From an uncultured Saprospiraceae bacterium (GTDB taxonomy: Bacteria; Bacteroidota; Bacteroidia; Chitinophagales; Saprospiraceae): a stretch of 46,319 nucleotides of DNA. Of this stretch, positions 1 through 7,741 are shown piece after piece. The stretch lies in contig CALKJD010000032.1 in the NCBI GenBank assembly GCA_937995755.1, positions 1-46,319 of the forward strand. The letters run 5' to 3'. The notes under the pieces are model-generated. The model was given only the letters and a program-made list of their open reading frames with translations. It had not been told where the DNA came from and did not search any database. Position 1 is the first letter of the stretch; each line of letters opens with the position of its first letter. The translations under genes and the position numbers were made by a program.

Positions 1-1
1 A

Positions 2-433
2 TTTATTTTAATTTTCTATGGTATGGTAATGTACTATCTAAATGAAATAGATATATCCAATTCGGACTCTCTACGAAGTTTATTTCTACAAGTGACGCTT
101 TTTGCATTATTCATGACTCTAGTCAATAGATTTCTTAGAAACAACATACCTATTAAACCTCAGCCTATGGAGTTAGGTGATCATGCGTCTTACTTTGTTA
201 AAGGCCAAAGACCAAAGCTCAAAGCATTTCTAGAGAATAAAGGATATAGCCTAAATCGAAATGAAGGAGTGATTACTTATTTTGATCCACCGAAAAATTC
301 GACTTCTCATACCTATCTCACATTCATATATGAGACCGATCATTGGATGGCATTAATCGCTTCAAATGAAATACGTGATGCGGTTCCCATGGAGATAGAC
401 ACACTTTATCCACCCATTCAAACCGTACAATAA
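2..433 (+). CDS. Small membrane protein, paralog 1 of 3 (5' end outside window)
   Basis: I do not recognise the family. The first in-window ATG is at 23, but the frame is open to the left edge and the extra codons read FILIFYG, which continues a hydrophobic helix; this matches the first helix of the longer downstream paralog (493-1002), so the true start probably lies outside the window. A second hydrophobic stretch (SLFLQVTLFALFMTLV) follows, then a soluble tail with the signature KGQRPKLKAFLENKGYS and YFDPP. The next two genes share the signature GQRPxLKAFLExxGY. The tail ends with a short I.TLYPP segment. No catalytic motif is visible. Function unknown; membrane location is inferred from the helices. 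Confidence 0.6.
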   Translation, partial: FILIFYGMVMYYLNEIDISNSDSLRSLFLQVTLFALFMTLVNRFLRNNIPIKPQPMELGDHASYFVKGQRPKLKAFLENKGYSLNRNEGVITYFDPPKNSTSHTYLTFIYETDHWMALIASNEIRDAVPMEIDTLYPPIQTVQ

Positions 434-492
434 AGAATAACGTTACCAATAACAGACCTACTACTTTTTACTATCTTCAGTAAGATATAGTT

Positions 493-1002
493 ATGTCAAT
501 TAGAAGCGAAGTTATGAAAGCAAAATTCAGAAAATTTAGCCGATACTATAGGAAGCATATTTGGGTAGAATGTCTGAGTATATTTAGCATCCATGTTCTT
601 ATTGGTATTATTATAAATTCGATGAGAAGTGATAGCACGGAAATAAGTGATTTACTATTTTCCTCTGTTTGGTTTGCTGTTATATTTACACCTATCATTC
701 GATTTAATAGGCCTACTCAAGAGGGACTAGGACTTTATGACAGAGTAGACCATGTCAGACATTATCAAGTGGGTCAGCGACCACAACTCAAAGCATTTCT
801 AGAAACACAAGGTTATACTATAGATCATAATGATGGTGCAGTATCTTACTTCAAATCAGAACAGGACAATATCTTCTCGACGCGAAAGACCTTCCTTCAT
901 GAGACTGCTCATTGGATTGCATTAGTAGCTCCTCCAGAAATACTAGATCAAGTGCCGGATACAATTATTTCAATTTATCCTAAAAAGCAAATACAATCAT
1001 GA
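493..1002 (+). CDS. Small membrane protein, paralog 2 of 3
   Basis: Unknown family, 169 aa. Two hydrophobic helices (about residues 27-43 and 54-68) sit after a basic N-terminus (KAKFRKFSRYYRKH), followed by a cytosolic-type tail of about 95 residues. The tail shares GQRPxLKAFLExxGY, a YF motif and an H-E-T-x-H-W-I/M-A-L segment with paralog 1, where the equivalent is YETDHWMAL. It begins 59 nt after paralog 1, and its TGA stop overlaps the ATG of paralog 3 (ATGA), so 2 and 3 are translationally coupled. A tandem array of diverging small membrane proteins is consistent with gene amplification; some immunity-protein arrays look like this, but no toxin gene is nearby, so that is only a guess. 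Confidence 0.7.
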   Translation: MSIRSEVMKAKFRKFSRYYRKHIWVECLSIFSIHVLIGIIINSMRSDSTEISDLLFSSVWFAVIFTPIIRFNRPTQEGLGLYDRVDHVRHYQVGQRPQLKAFLETQGYTIDHNDGAVSYFKSEQDNIFSTRKTFLHETAHWIALVAPPEILDQVPDTIISIYPKKQIQS

Positions 1003-1421
1003 AGAAAAGCACAAAATCAACAGTTCTCTTTTTCCTATTTCACTTTACTTTTTGGATATGGTTTACATATATCACGCGTAATGGAGATGAATGGTTTTGG
1101 AAAAGAAGTGTAATGGTTAGTTTGGGATATGCCGCGTTGATGGCTCATATGGATCATCGCATGAGAAAAAACACACAACTCTATCTGACTGCTGGGATGG
1201 GAGAAAAATTGACTACTTATCTTACTGATCAAGGATATGAAGTAAGAAAAAAGAAAGACAATACTACCTTCTTCAAAAAACCAGGATTCTCTTGGAGCCC
1301 TTTTGTAAGAACCACAATAACAGAATCTGCATTCTACACTTTGATCAATGGCACCAATAAGATAATAGAAAATGTTCCAGAAGAATTAGAAAGGATACGG
1401 CAACCTTATACTAGAATATAG
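999..1421 (+). CDS. Small membrane protein, paralog 3 of 3
   Basis: Unknown family, 140 aa, the most diverged of the three. It has two hydrophobic stretches (about residues 8-25, VLFFLFHFTFWIWFTYI, and 37-48), then a basic linker and a tail in which EKLTTYLTDQGYEVRKK and TTFFKKP align with the GQRPxLKAFLExxGY and YF signatures of the upstream copies. It starts inside the stop codon of paralog 2 (4-nt ATGA overlap). No terminator is obvious after its stop. Homology is inferred from the pattern of helices plus the LxxYLxxxGY core. Confidence 0.65.
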   Translation: MKKSTKSTVLFFLFHFTFWIWFTYITRNGDEWFWKRSVMVSLGYAALMAHMDHRMRKNTQLYLTAGMGEKLTTYLTDQGYEVRKKKDNTTFFKKPGFSWSPFVRTTITESAFYTLINGTNKIIENVPEELERIRQPYTRI

Positions 1422-1466
1422 GATTATCCGACACTCTACAGGGTAGGTAGATAGTATTAGTAATAT

Positions 1467-1512
1467 TCATTCACAATCGTATTGAAAATCTATATCTTTT
1501 ACTTCTTTAGCT
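1467..1512 (-). repeat. Short 3'-end repeat, copy A
   Basis: This segment shares about 40 similar positions with 4350-4395, including TATTGAAAATCT and ACTTCTTTAGCT on the + strand. Read on the minus strand in one frame, both copies encode a similar peptide ending at a stop: AKEVKDIDFQYDCE here and AKEVNERDFQYSYD in copy B. It may be the remnant of the 3' end of a duplicated gene. Upstream in this frame an open stretch begins at an ATG about 40 nt further in. Confidence 0.45.
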
Positions 1513-1561
1513 GAAGATGGCGAAGTAACTATCACTGGACTGAGTCCTATCATTAAACTAT

Positions 1562-2296
1562 TTACTCAAAAATTAAATTTCCTGAAGTTTCAATTATCAA
1601 ATTTCCATTTACAAAATTAGAAAAAGATCCAAACGCTGGATTCCGCAACGTAAATAATCCTTCGATACTAAATTGGTTATAATTTTCAATATAGCTATTG
1701 ACCCTGGCTACCATCTGGGCATTTGATTCTATAAGTATATTTCCGCATTTAAATGCAGCTAGCTGATCAGTATCACGACCAACTCTAAATATCCCAGCAT
1801 TCAACATAGGCCAATTGGGTACTCCATCAGGTATTATCACTGGTCGAAGGATATCAGGTATAATATTTCTGTTCCAATTCCCAGCCACGTTCCATCCTGT
1901 ACCTATAGCTCCTGTCCAGATAAAGGGTTCAAATACATCTTCACTTGTATATCCATCGTCTGCTCCATCTAAGAAAGACATTAAGATTGGATTCGGTGAT
2001 GCTTCGTCATGACCATCACTTGTACCTCCAGAATATAGAGGGCTATCCATTTCGGAGTATTCAGCAGTATATCCGTCATTTGCTCCACCATTAAAATTAT
2101 TTTGTAGTATATCTATGTTATATGCATTGGCATATCCCTGACCGAAACCTCCATCATAAACTAGGACAGTACTTGTGCTAGTGGAAATCATAGAATACCC
2201 TTGACCATGGCCATTGTTATAGGTCGGTTGACCCTGCAGAGTCAGGTTACTAGCCAATAAAATAAGCGTACTATTCAAAATTGTTCTTACTATCAT
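1562..2296 (-). CDS. Secreted GGxxDGY-repeat protein
   Basis: This 244-aa protein has an N-terminal signal peptide (MIVRTILNSTLILLASNLTLQG). Next comes a run of degenerate repeats of the form GG/GA-x2-DGY/H (NGHGQGY, DGGFGQGY, NGGANDGY, SGGTSDGH, DGADDGY) spaced about 22-25 residues apart. A C-terminal part contains IWTGAIGTGWNVAGNWNR and a short beta-rich stretch. I know this repeat-plus-WTG/NW layout from Bacteroidota surface proteins, but no function is established. It lies 14 nt downstream of the SUMF1-like gene and is almost certainly cotranscribed with it. It stops soon after a beta-strand-like segment (SGNLIFE) without a recognisable T9SS sorting domain, so it may be C-terminally truncated. 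Confidence 0.7.
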   Translation of the reverse strand: MIVRTILNSTLILLASNLTLQGQPTYNNGHGQGYSMISTSTSTVLVYDGGFGQGYANAYNIDILQNNFNGGANDGYTAEYSEMDSPLYSGGTSDGHDEASPNPILMSFLDGADDGYTSEDVFEPFIWTGAIGTGWNVAGNWNRNIIPDILRPVIIPDGVPNWPMLNAGIFRVGRDTDQLAAFKCGNILIESNAQMVARVNSYIENYNQFSIEGLFTLRNPAFGSFSNFVNGNLIIETSGNLIFE

Positions 2297-2310
2297 AATG
2301 TAATCATTAG

Positions 2311-3726
2311 TTATAATCTACGACATCCGACTATATTACCGCTGGCTGTAGAATAGTTGTACGCATTGGCACTTAGTGAAACACCATTTACAATAGTACC
2401 GGATTGTGGATAGGCAAGTACGATTGAATGATGAGAGCTACTGGGAATTTCAGGCCAATTTATTACATTATTATATCCTTCCAAGCTCAGTATTCCATCT
2501 CCATGTGCTCCATCAAATGAGGTGGTCGCAGAATATTTCATTTTTATAACGGCGCCATGAGCACCATAGTCCATTGCACCATAGAATGTAGCTCCAGCAG
2601 TAGTTCTCGTGCTACCTGCTGACAGAGCATTACAACCTACTCTTGCAGGATGAGATGTTTTGATACCTGCGTCTATACCTGAATTGGCATATTTCATACT
2701 ATCCGTACCTGCGTAGAGAACTGAATTACCCGTAGTATAATCTGTGCTTCCCCATGAATATTCTGACGGAATAGGCAACAGAGGTCCTCGACAAGCCTTT
2801 TCCATCTCTAAGTTACTATGAGGACTCAGTCCTGCCCAATCGAGGTAAGACAATATCATAGTGGGTGTCAAACCATTACAGCTGTATGATCCTCCATCAT
2901 TTCCTTCCCCACCAATATCGTTTCCATTTCTATCCACATAAAAGGTAACGGGTCCATTGGGAATGATTTCGTCACAATGGATGTAATGACTGTAAACAGC
3001 CATGACATCACGAGTATCCTCAGGCATTGGGCTTATGAGTTCTTCAACGACCATATTTTCTTGTTGAGTTCGGGTCAGGCAATTTAGAAAATCTACATAC
3101 TGTTGTTGCGTAGCCAGATACTTGGTAGTGTAGGAAGCATTATATCCCTTAGGGTACGAAGCCGGAATATCGCTTCCAGTAGCCTCCCCTTTATACTTAA
3201 AATCAGAACTTGTGCTACCATATGACAATGCTCCTTCACTAGTAATAAGTAAAGGGATTGATTCATCATCACCTCTGGAAAAACAACGATCTCCAACTGT
3301 GTCTCCAGCATAAAAGTCACCCTGTGGCACATATACCATTTCTATGGCAAATACCTTTATATCCTGAAACATACCTATAAGCCCATCCAAAGTAGCGGAT
3401 ACAGTTGTGAAAGATAACCCACTGCCATTTGCAGCTCTTCTAATAAAAAATCCAACATTATCAGAAGAGATTACAGTCTGATAGCCGGTGCCTACCGAAG
3501 CTACATCAAGATTGGCATGGGTCCAAGCTGATCCATTAGGTGCTTGTTTAAAGAAAACCCAAACCGCATCGTGATAATCTAGACCCGAACGCCAACTATT
3601 TTCCCATGAAATATCAAATGTAACCGAAGAGGCAGAAACGGATAGATTGGTGATTTGCACATTGTTTGCCTTCGCAAACGAAAATTGCAGTATTACAATG
3701 AATAGAGTAAAAAGTAATTTGTTCAT
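2311..3726 (-). CDS. Secreted SUMF1-like (formylglycine-generating-enzyme fold) protein
   Basis: A 471-aa protein with a signal peptide (MNKLLFTLFIVILQFSFAKA). Residues about 20-130 form a beta-rich domain (VQITNLSVSASSVTFDISWEN). The remainder resembles the SUMF1/EgtB/PvdO fold: the entry motif EMVYVPQGDFYAGD, a middle KYLATQQQYVDFLN helix, LSYLDWAGL, LEMEKACRGP, and the closing VGCRRL, which matches the usual G[CF]R end of the fold. Family members include formylglycine-generating enzymes and non-catalytic carbohydrate- or lectin-like modules; catalytic activity cannot be judged here. It heads a two-gene unit with the GGxxDGY protein. No T9SS C-terminal domain is present, so export by Sec alone is the minimum claim. 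Confidence 0.75.
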   Translation of the reverse strand: MNKLLFTLFIVILQFSFAKANNVQITNLSVSASSVTFDISWENSWRSGLDYHDAVWVFFKQAPNGSAWTHANLDVASVGTGYQTVISSDNVGFFIRRAANGSGLSFTTVSATLDGLIGMFQDIKVFAIEMVYVPQGDFYAGDTVGDRCFSRGDDESIPLLITSEGALSYGSTSSDFKYKGEATGSDIPASYPKGYNASYTTKYLATQQQYVDFLNCLTRTQQENMVVEELISPMPEDTRDVMAVYSHYIHCDEIIPNGPVTFYVDRNGNDIGGEGNDGGSYSCNGLTPTMILSYLDWAGLSPHSNLEMEKACRGPLLPIPSEYSWGSTDYTTGNSVLYAGTDSMKYANSGIDAGIKTSHPARVGCNALSAGSTRTTAGATFYGAMDYGAHGAVIKMKYSATTSFDGAHGDGILSLEGYNNVINWPEIPSSSHHSIVLAYPQSGTIVNGVSLSANAYNYSTASGNIVGCRRL

Positions 3727-3819
3727 AAACTAGCTATTGAGTGTTATAAATTATTCTACAAAAAAAATATATATCACTTCACTGACATACACCCACATGG
3801 GTGATTTTTTATTCTTGAA

Positions 3820-4018
3820 CTAGTTCTTCGTTACAGCTGAATCTTTCTTGATTACTTTACCATCTGAAGCATTTATTATTTATTTTAAGGCCCATAAATG
3901 GCTTTGTAGCATTTGCTCTTTCGTTCATGATCTCTGCTGCTGTATTAGCCGCAATAGCCTAATGCAATTTGTTCTGAACGGTGACATCTGAGCTCCAAAG
4001 TGACAATCTTATCATGGA
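3820..4018 (-). pseudogene. RhuM-family (virulence protein RhuM) pseudogene fragment
   Basis: Reading the minus strand, TVQNKLH is followed by a TAG where the family has an aromatic residue, then AIAANTAAEIMNERANATKP and FMGLK. A one-base frame change follows, then NASDGKVIKKDSAVTKN and a second TAG where the family has the Tyr of its AKNYL motif. This order (NKLHxA..TAAEI...RA...P.MGL...NA..GK..K.D..VAKNY) is the pattern I recall for the central part of RhuM proteins, which are common cargo of genomic islands. Two in-frame stops, a frameshift and missing ends make it non-functional. Assignment is from memory of the motif order. Confidence 0.6.
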
Positions 4019-4074
4019 AATAGACGAGTGAACTGAACTTTGGTTTTAAAATTTTGAAAAGCTAATTTCATGTT

Positions 4075-4236
4075 CTATATCTCATATTCATCATTGAAAA
4101 CATGAGGAAGACAAAATTCAATTAGGTCTAATTTTGGAACATTCAAGCTTGATAGAAAATACAAACTGGCTTGACCATTTTTAGAATTTGGCCTTCGAGT
4201 AAAAAAGATTATTGAGAAAGTGCTTGTGGATCTCAT
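4075..4236 (-). pseudogene. Truncated tyrosine-recombinase N-terminal (arm-binding) fragment
   Basis: A 53-codon open frame begins MRSTSTFSIIFFTRRPNSKN and continues GQASLY. This resembles the first strand-turn-strand of the arm-type DNA-binding domain found at the N-terminus of Bacteroidota phage/conjugative-transposon integrases (pattern: TFSI.F..R....NG.A.IY.R). After GQASLY the similarity ends and a stop follows, so the SAM-like and catalytic domains are missing. It lies just upstream of the RhuM remnant in the same orientation, which supports a shared origin in an eroded island. It could still be a short expressed peptide, but I see no reason to expect this. Confidence 0.5.
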
Positions 4237-4349
4237 TTGACATTGAGTCGTGCTTAGAGTTCACATTGCAGGATCGATATTACATATTTATAATATGAGA
4301 GTAGCCTAGGATTTGATCATTACAGGATCAGTAGATAGGATTAAGAGAA

Positions 4350-4395
4350 TCAATCGTAGGAGTATTGAAAATCTCTTTCGTTTACTTCTTTAGCT
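4350..4395 (-). repeat. Short 3'-end repeat, copy B
   Basis: Counterpart of 1467-1512. The minus-strand frame here encodes AKEVNERDFQYSYD followed by TGA, preceded by an open run SATKGEITEQIII that meets in-frame stops further upstream. The similarity at both DNA and peptide level, ending in a stop codon in both copies, suggests duplicated gene-end debris. Confidence 0.45.
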
Positions 4396-4483
4396 ATTAT
4401 TATCTGCTCTGTAATCTCCCCTTTAGTTGCGCTGACAGAGTACGATTAACTTCAGGTTAAAGTCTAGGAATGGAAAACGAGTT

Positions 4484-5725
4484 CTATTTCCGTTTCTTTT
4501 TCTTTTTCTTCTTATCATAGACTAATTTATCGAGATCATCTATAATACGATCGATACTCAAATTGTCCATATCGTTGAATGTTTTGACTTCTGTATAGAC
4601 ATCATCTTTGACTTCCATTACCTTGATTTGCTTTCCTAGGAATGATTGTATCTCATCTAGAAGACCTTTCTCTCCAGGACTACAAAAAGTATATGCGATT
4701 CCACGCTGATCGCCCCTACCTGTCCGACCGACACGATGCACATAGTTTTCAGTGTAGTCTGGCAAATCATAGTTCACTACAAAATCTACATTTGGAATAT
4801 CGATTCCCCTTGCACTGACATCAGTAGCTATGAGCAACTTAACTTTACCTGACTTGAAAGTCTCCATTACATTGAGACGATCCGTCTGTGCTTTGTCACC
4901 ATGCATAGTTATGGATTCTACTCCTACTCTATCCATTGCTTTTTTCACCCTTTCGGCTCTTACCTTCGTCCTCACAAATACTAATATCTTAGCATCTTTT
5001 TCCTCTCTCACTAATCGCTCTAAGAAGAACCGTTTATCATCCATCTCCACATACATCACATAATGATCTACTTTCTTTGCTACTGGATCTTTTGGAGATA
5101 TCTCTATTTTGATAGGATTGTTAACTATAGAATACGCTAACTTTTTAATAATTGGATTAATAGTAGCGGAGAAAAACAAGGTCTGTCTCTTCTTTGGTAA
5201 ATGATTCATCATATCATTGATATCCTTGATGAATCCTAAATCAAGCATATGATCTGCTTCATCTAACACCAAAGTATGAATCCTATTAGTGCGAAGATGT
5301 CCTTGGCTTATCAAATCAAACATACGACCAGGCGTAGATATTAATATATCTACGCCATCTTGCAATTTCTTAATTTGTCTATCTTGCTCTACTCCTCCAT
5401 AAAGGGCGAATGTTTTTATTTTTGTTTTTTTGGCCAGCGACTCAAACACTTCAGTCAATTGAATGGCGAGTTCTCTAGTAGGCACCATCACCAGACATCT
5501 GATACCGTCTTTCCTTCCTGGTATCTTCCCCATCTGGAGACTATGTATAATAGGAATGGCAAATGCTGCCGTCTTACCTGTACCCGTCTGGGCGATCGCC
5601 AATACATCGTCACCTCTCATTACTACAGAGATACATCGATACTGAATATCGGTAGGCTTTCGCCAGCCCAACTTTTCGATGTTGTCCTTGATCTCTCTCG
5701 ATAATGGGTACTTATTAAATTTCAC
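4484..5725 (-). CDS. DEAD-box ATP-dependent RNA helicase (RhlE-like)
   Basis: A 413-aa protein with all helicase signatures in order: Q-motif (Gln28 in TDIQ), motif I AQTGTGKT (45-52), Ia PTRELA, Ib TPGR, motif II DEAD, motif III SAT, motif V ATDVSARGID and motif VI HRVGRTGR. It unwinds RNA duplexes with ATP and is likely cytoplasmic, acting in ribosome assembly or RNA decay. The C-terminus is a run of lysines (KKKKKKKKRK), a common RNA-contacting tail in Bacteroidota RhlE-type helicases; no longer RNA-binding domain is present. It is a single gene about 90 nt downstream of the CvfB-like gene on the same strand. Exact paralog (RhlE, DbpA, CshA) cannot be fixed from motifs. Confidence 0.93.
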   Translation of the reverse strand: MKFNKYPLSREIKDNIEKLGWRKPTDIQYRCISVVMRGDDVLAIAQTGTGKTAAFAIPIIHSLQMGKIPGRKDGIRCLVMVPTRELAIQLTEVFESLAKKTKIKTFALYGGVEQDRQIKKLQDGVDILISTPGRMFDLISQGHLRTNRIHTLVLDEADHMLDLGFIKDINDMMNHLPKKRQTLFFSATINPIIKKLAYSIVNNPIKIEISPKDPVAKKVDHYVMYVEMDDKRFFLERLVREEKDAKILVFVRTKVRAERVKKAMDRVGVESITMHGDKAQTDRLNVMETFKSGKVKLLIATDVSARGIDIPNVDFVVNYDLPDYTENYVHRVGRTGRGDQRGIAYTFCSPGEKGLLDEIQSFLGKQIKVMEVKDDVYTEVKTFNDMDNLSIDRIIDDLDKLVYDKKKKKKKRK

Positions 5726-5817
5726 TTGAGTTAGTTGATTAGTTATTATATACCGAGGTAATATATGTGGGTGGTAATTGAACTGCGTTTACTGACCTTA
5801 TGGAGCTAGTAAAAATA

Positions 5818-6849
5818 CTAGTCTGGCCATATAGGTCTTTCATTACTTTTATTCGGCTCTTCACTTTCTATAGGTCCTTCGATTATTCCCTTTAAAGGTG
5901 CTGCACTTTTCTCTGGTTCAGTTCTAGTTTTTTTCGCAGTTTCTTTTCTTTTGGATGACTCACTTTTCTTAGGTGCGTCACTTCTTTTGGGTGCTTCTTG
6001 CTTTTTAGGATCAGCTATATCAGACAGTCTTGTTTGATCTTTTTCTAATACTACCAGCTTCTGCTTATATAATAATCCAAGTGCTTTCTTAAATACTTTT
6101 TTACTCATTCTAAATGCTCGAGCAATACTATCAGGATTACTTTTATCCGTAAAGTCCATTACTCCATTATGCTTATTAAGGTAATCCAGTATCTTTTGAG
6201 ATTCGTCAGTCACCTTATTGTATCCAAATGGTCGTAATGAGAGATCGATCTTACCGTCTTCTCTTACTCTTTTGATAAATCCATGCTTGATATCACCAGG
6301 CCACAAATCTTCATATATATCATCTTGATATACTAGACCTACCATATGTCCATTGATAATCGCAGTATATCCTAAAGTTGTTGGGTGCCACATCATGAGC
6401 TCTACACCTTCGCCTACTTTAAGTTTATCAGGATTACCATCCATATGCTTCATCAGCTTGGTAGTACCTACTAGCCTATGTGTCTCTTCATCGAGGTACA
6501 TAAACACTAATGTCTCATCGCCTGGGCTAAGTCTTCTTCCTTGGTTACGAAATGGAATTAATAGATGCTTCTCTACGCCCCATTCCATAAATGCACCTAT
6601 TTCATTCACATCAAACACCTCTAAAAGTGCGATCTCCCCCACCTGCAGTTTGGGTTGCTCTGTAGTAGCTACATTTCTTCCTTCACTATCTTTGTATATA
6701 AATACTTCGATATCTTCACCAAACTCCATGTCTTCCGTAACAAACTTATTAGGAAGTAGGACTTCATTGCCGATCTCGTCTGCAAGATAGAGTCCGTGAG
6801 GAGATTCTCTTTCTATTTCGAGAGTATTGAGTTTTCCTAAGTGTAACAT
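5818..6849 (-). CDS. CvfB-like S1 RNA-binding protein
   Basis: A 343-aa protein matching the CvfB/YitL family: N-terminal S1-like units (GLYLADEIGNEVLLPNKFV, then LEVFDVNEIGAFMEWGVEKHLLIPF), a further S1 motif (GYTAIINGHMVGLVYQDDI ... GFIKRVREDGKIDLSLRP) and a winged-helix end (ILDYLNKHNGVMDFTDKSNP...KKVFKKALGLLYKQKLV). Family members bind RNA and affect virulence-gene expression in Gram-positives; the role here is inferred only as RNA binding. The last ~65 residues form a Lys/Glu/Ser/Pro-rich low-complexity tail (APKRSDAPKKSESSKRK) beyond the usual ~280-residue length. It is divergent from the methyltransferase at 6967. Confidence 0.85.
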   Translation of the reverse strand: MLHLGKLNTLEIERESPHGLYLADEIGNEVLLPNKFVTEDMEFGEDIEVFIYKDSEGRNVATTEQPKLQVGEIALLEVFDVNEIGAFMEWGVEKHLLIPFRNQGRRLSPGDETLVFMYLDEETHRLVGTTKLMKHMDGNPDKLKVGEGVELMMWHPTTLGYTAIINGHMVGLVYQDDIYEDLWPGDIKHGFIKRVREDGKIDLSLRPFGYNKVTDESQKILDYLNKHNGVMDFTDKSNPDSIARAFRMSKKVFKKALGLLYKQKLVVLEKDQTRLSDIADPKKQEAPKRSDAPKKSESSKRKETAKKTRTEPEKSAAPLKGIIEGPIESEEPNKSNERPIWPD

Positions 6850-6966
6850 GTTATTTTTACGTTTTTGGTCATTTCAGAATTCAGTATTGAGAGATTCAAA
6901 GGTCTGAGTATCTGTAAGAAATGTAAAGTTAATTATTTAAAGAGTAATATTACCTTCGACTTACTT

Positions 6967-7695
6967 ATGTATGAAGTTTTAAAATCTTTAGCTAAAAAGC
7001 TATTTCCAAGCTTACTCAAGTCTCAAGAAGATAGTCTGAGAAGGCTTCTTGCTTGGAAATACAGGGGTAAGCGATACCAATGTAATATCTGTAATACTAC
7101 CCTCTCTACATTTATCAATAGAGAAAATGGAGATAAATTGTGTCCAAGATGTGGTAGCGTAGGCCGTACCCGCAGGCTATTCAGCATATTATCCGATAGC
7201 GGCACTACCAAACGTGTATTACACTTTTCACCACCTAAAGCTTTGAAAAATAGATTACAGGCTTTCAGTACTTACCTATATAAAACAACAGATTACGAAG
7301 GAGAGTTTGAAGCAGATTACCATTATGACATTACAGCCATCGACTGCTCTGAAAGGCAATTCGATTTAATCATATGCTATCATGTATTAGAGCATATTGT
7401 AAAAGATATCAAGGCTATGTCCGAATTGTATAGAGTGTTGGATGTAGGAGGAATTGTATACATACAAACTCCATTTACGGAAGGCGAGCTATATGAAGAT
7501 TACACCATCAATAGTAAGGAAAGTAGGCTACTTCATTATGGTCAAGCAGACCATGTAAGAATCTATACTTCAGACGTATTAGTAGATAGACTGCGCACAG
7601 TTGGCTTCGATGTAGAAGTGAAAATATACCAAGAGGATCTAGATAACTATCACGGATATAAGGTCCAAGAAAATGTCTTAGTAGCGAAAAAGTAA
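6967..7695 (+). CDS. Zinc-ribbon class I SAM-dependent methyltransferase
   Basis: I place the start at the ATG at 6967 (242 aa). The frame can be extended to a TTG at 6865, but that would begin within 20 nt of the divergent gene and adds a segment unlike the family. Residues about 38-69 contain two Cys pairs (CNIC, CPRC) forming a zinc ribbon. A methyltransferase-11-type domain follows, with FDLIICYHVLEHIVKDIKAM as the acidic/His post-II region and LYRVLDVGGIVYIQTPF. The classical GxGxG motif I is degenerate (LHFSPPKALKN), as in many Bacteroidota relatives of this type. The substrate is unknown; such proteins often sit in glycan or lipid clusters, but the neighbours give no hint. Confidence 0.75.
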   Translation: MYEVLKSLAKKLFPSLLKSQEDSLRRLLAWKYRGKRYQCNICNTTLSTFINRENGDKLCPRCGSVGRTRRLFSILSDSGTTKRVLHFSPPKALKNRLQAFSTYLYKTTDYEGEFEADYHYDITAIDCSERQFDLIICYHVLEHIVKDIKAMSELYRVLDVGGIVYIQTPFTEGELYEDYTINSKESRLLHYGQADHVRIYTSDVLVDRLRTVGFDVEVKIYQEDLDNYHGYKVQENVLVAKK

Positions 7696-7741
7696 TAGTG
7701 AACACTCACTTATTACACTCGTTGACCGATAGTTATTATCC

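Larger units (their letters stand above)
3727..4483. other. Gene-free stretch with decayed mobile-region remnants
   Basis: No intact gene is present. The minus strand carries a RhuM-like pseudogene (3820-4018), a truncated integrase N-terminus (4075-4236) and repeat copy B (4350-4395). A small hairpin (CACCC-ACAT-GGGTG, 3790-3803) followed by a T-run is terminator-like on the plus strand, but no plus-strand gene precedes it. The rest shows nothing I can name. Confidence 0.6.

Noticed and set aside
3790..3812. Terminator-like hairpin CACCC-ACAT-GGGTG plus T-run
   Set aside because: Five-bp stem only, and no plus-strand gene precedes it; kept only as a remark in the gene-free stretch.
1..4483. 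A defence or toxin-antitoxin system in the left region
   Set aside because: Only unknown small membrane proteins, secreted proteins and decayed integrase and RhuM pieces are present; no nuclease, toxin or antitoxin could be recognised.
6353..6790. 145-codon plus-strand open frame
   Set aside because: It is antisense to the CvfB-like gene; Ser/Thr-rich composition is typical of a shadow frame.
6865..6966. TTG start for the methyltransferase at 6865
   Set aside because: It would place the start within 20 nt of the divergent gene; the ATG at 6967 fits the family better.
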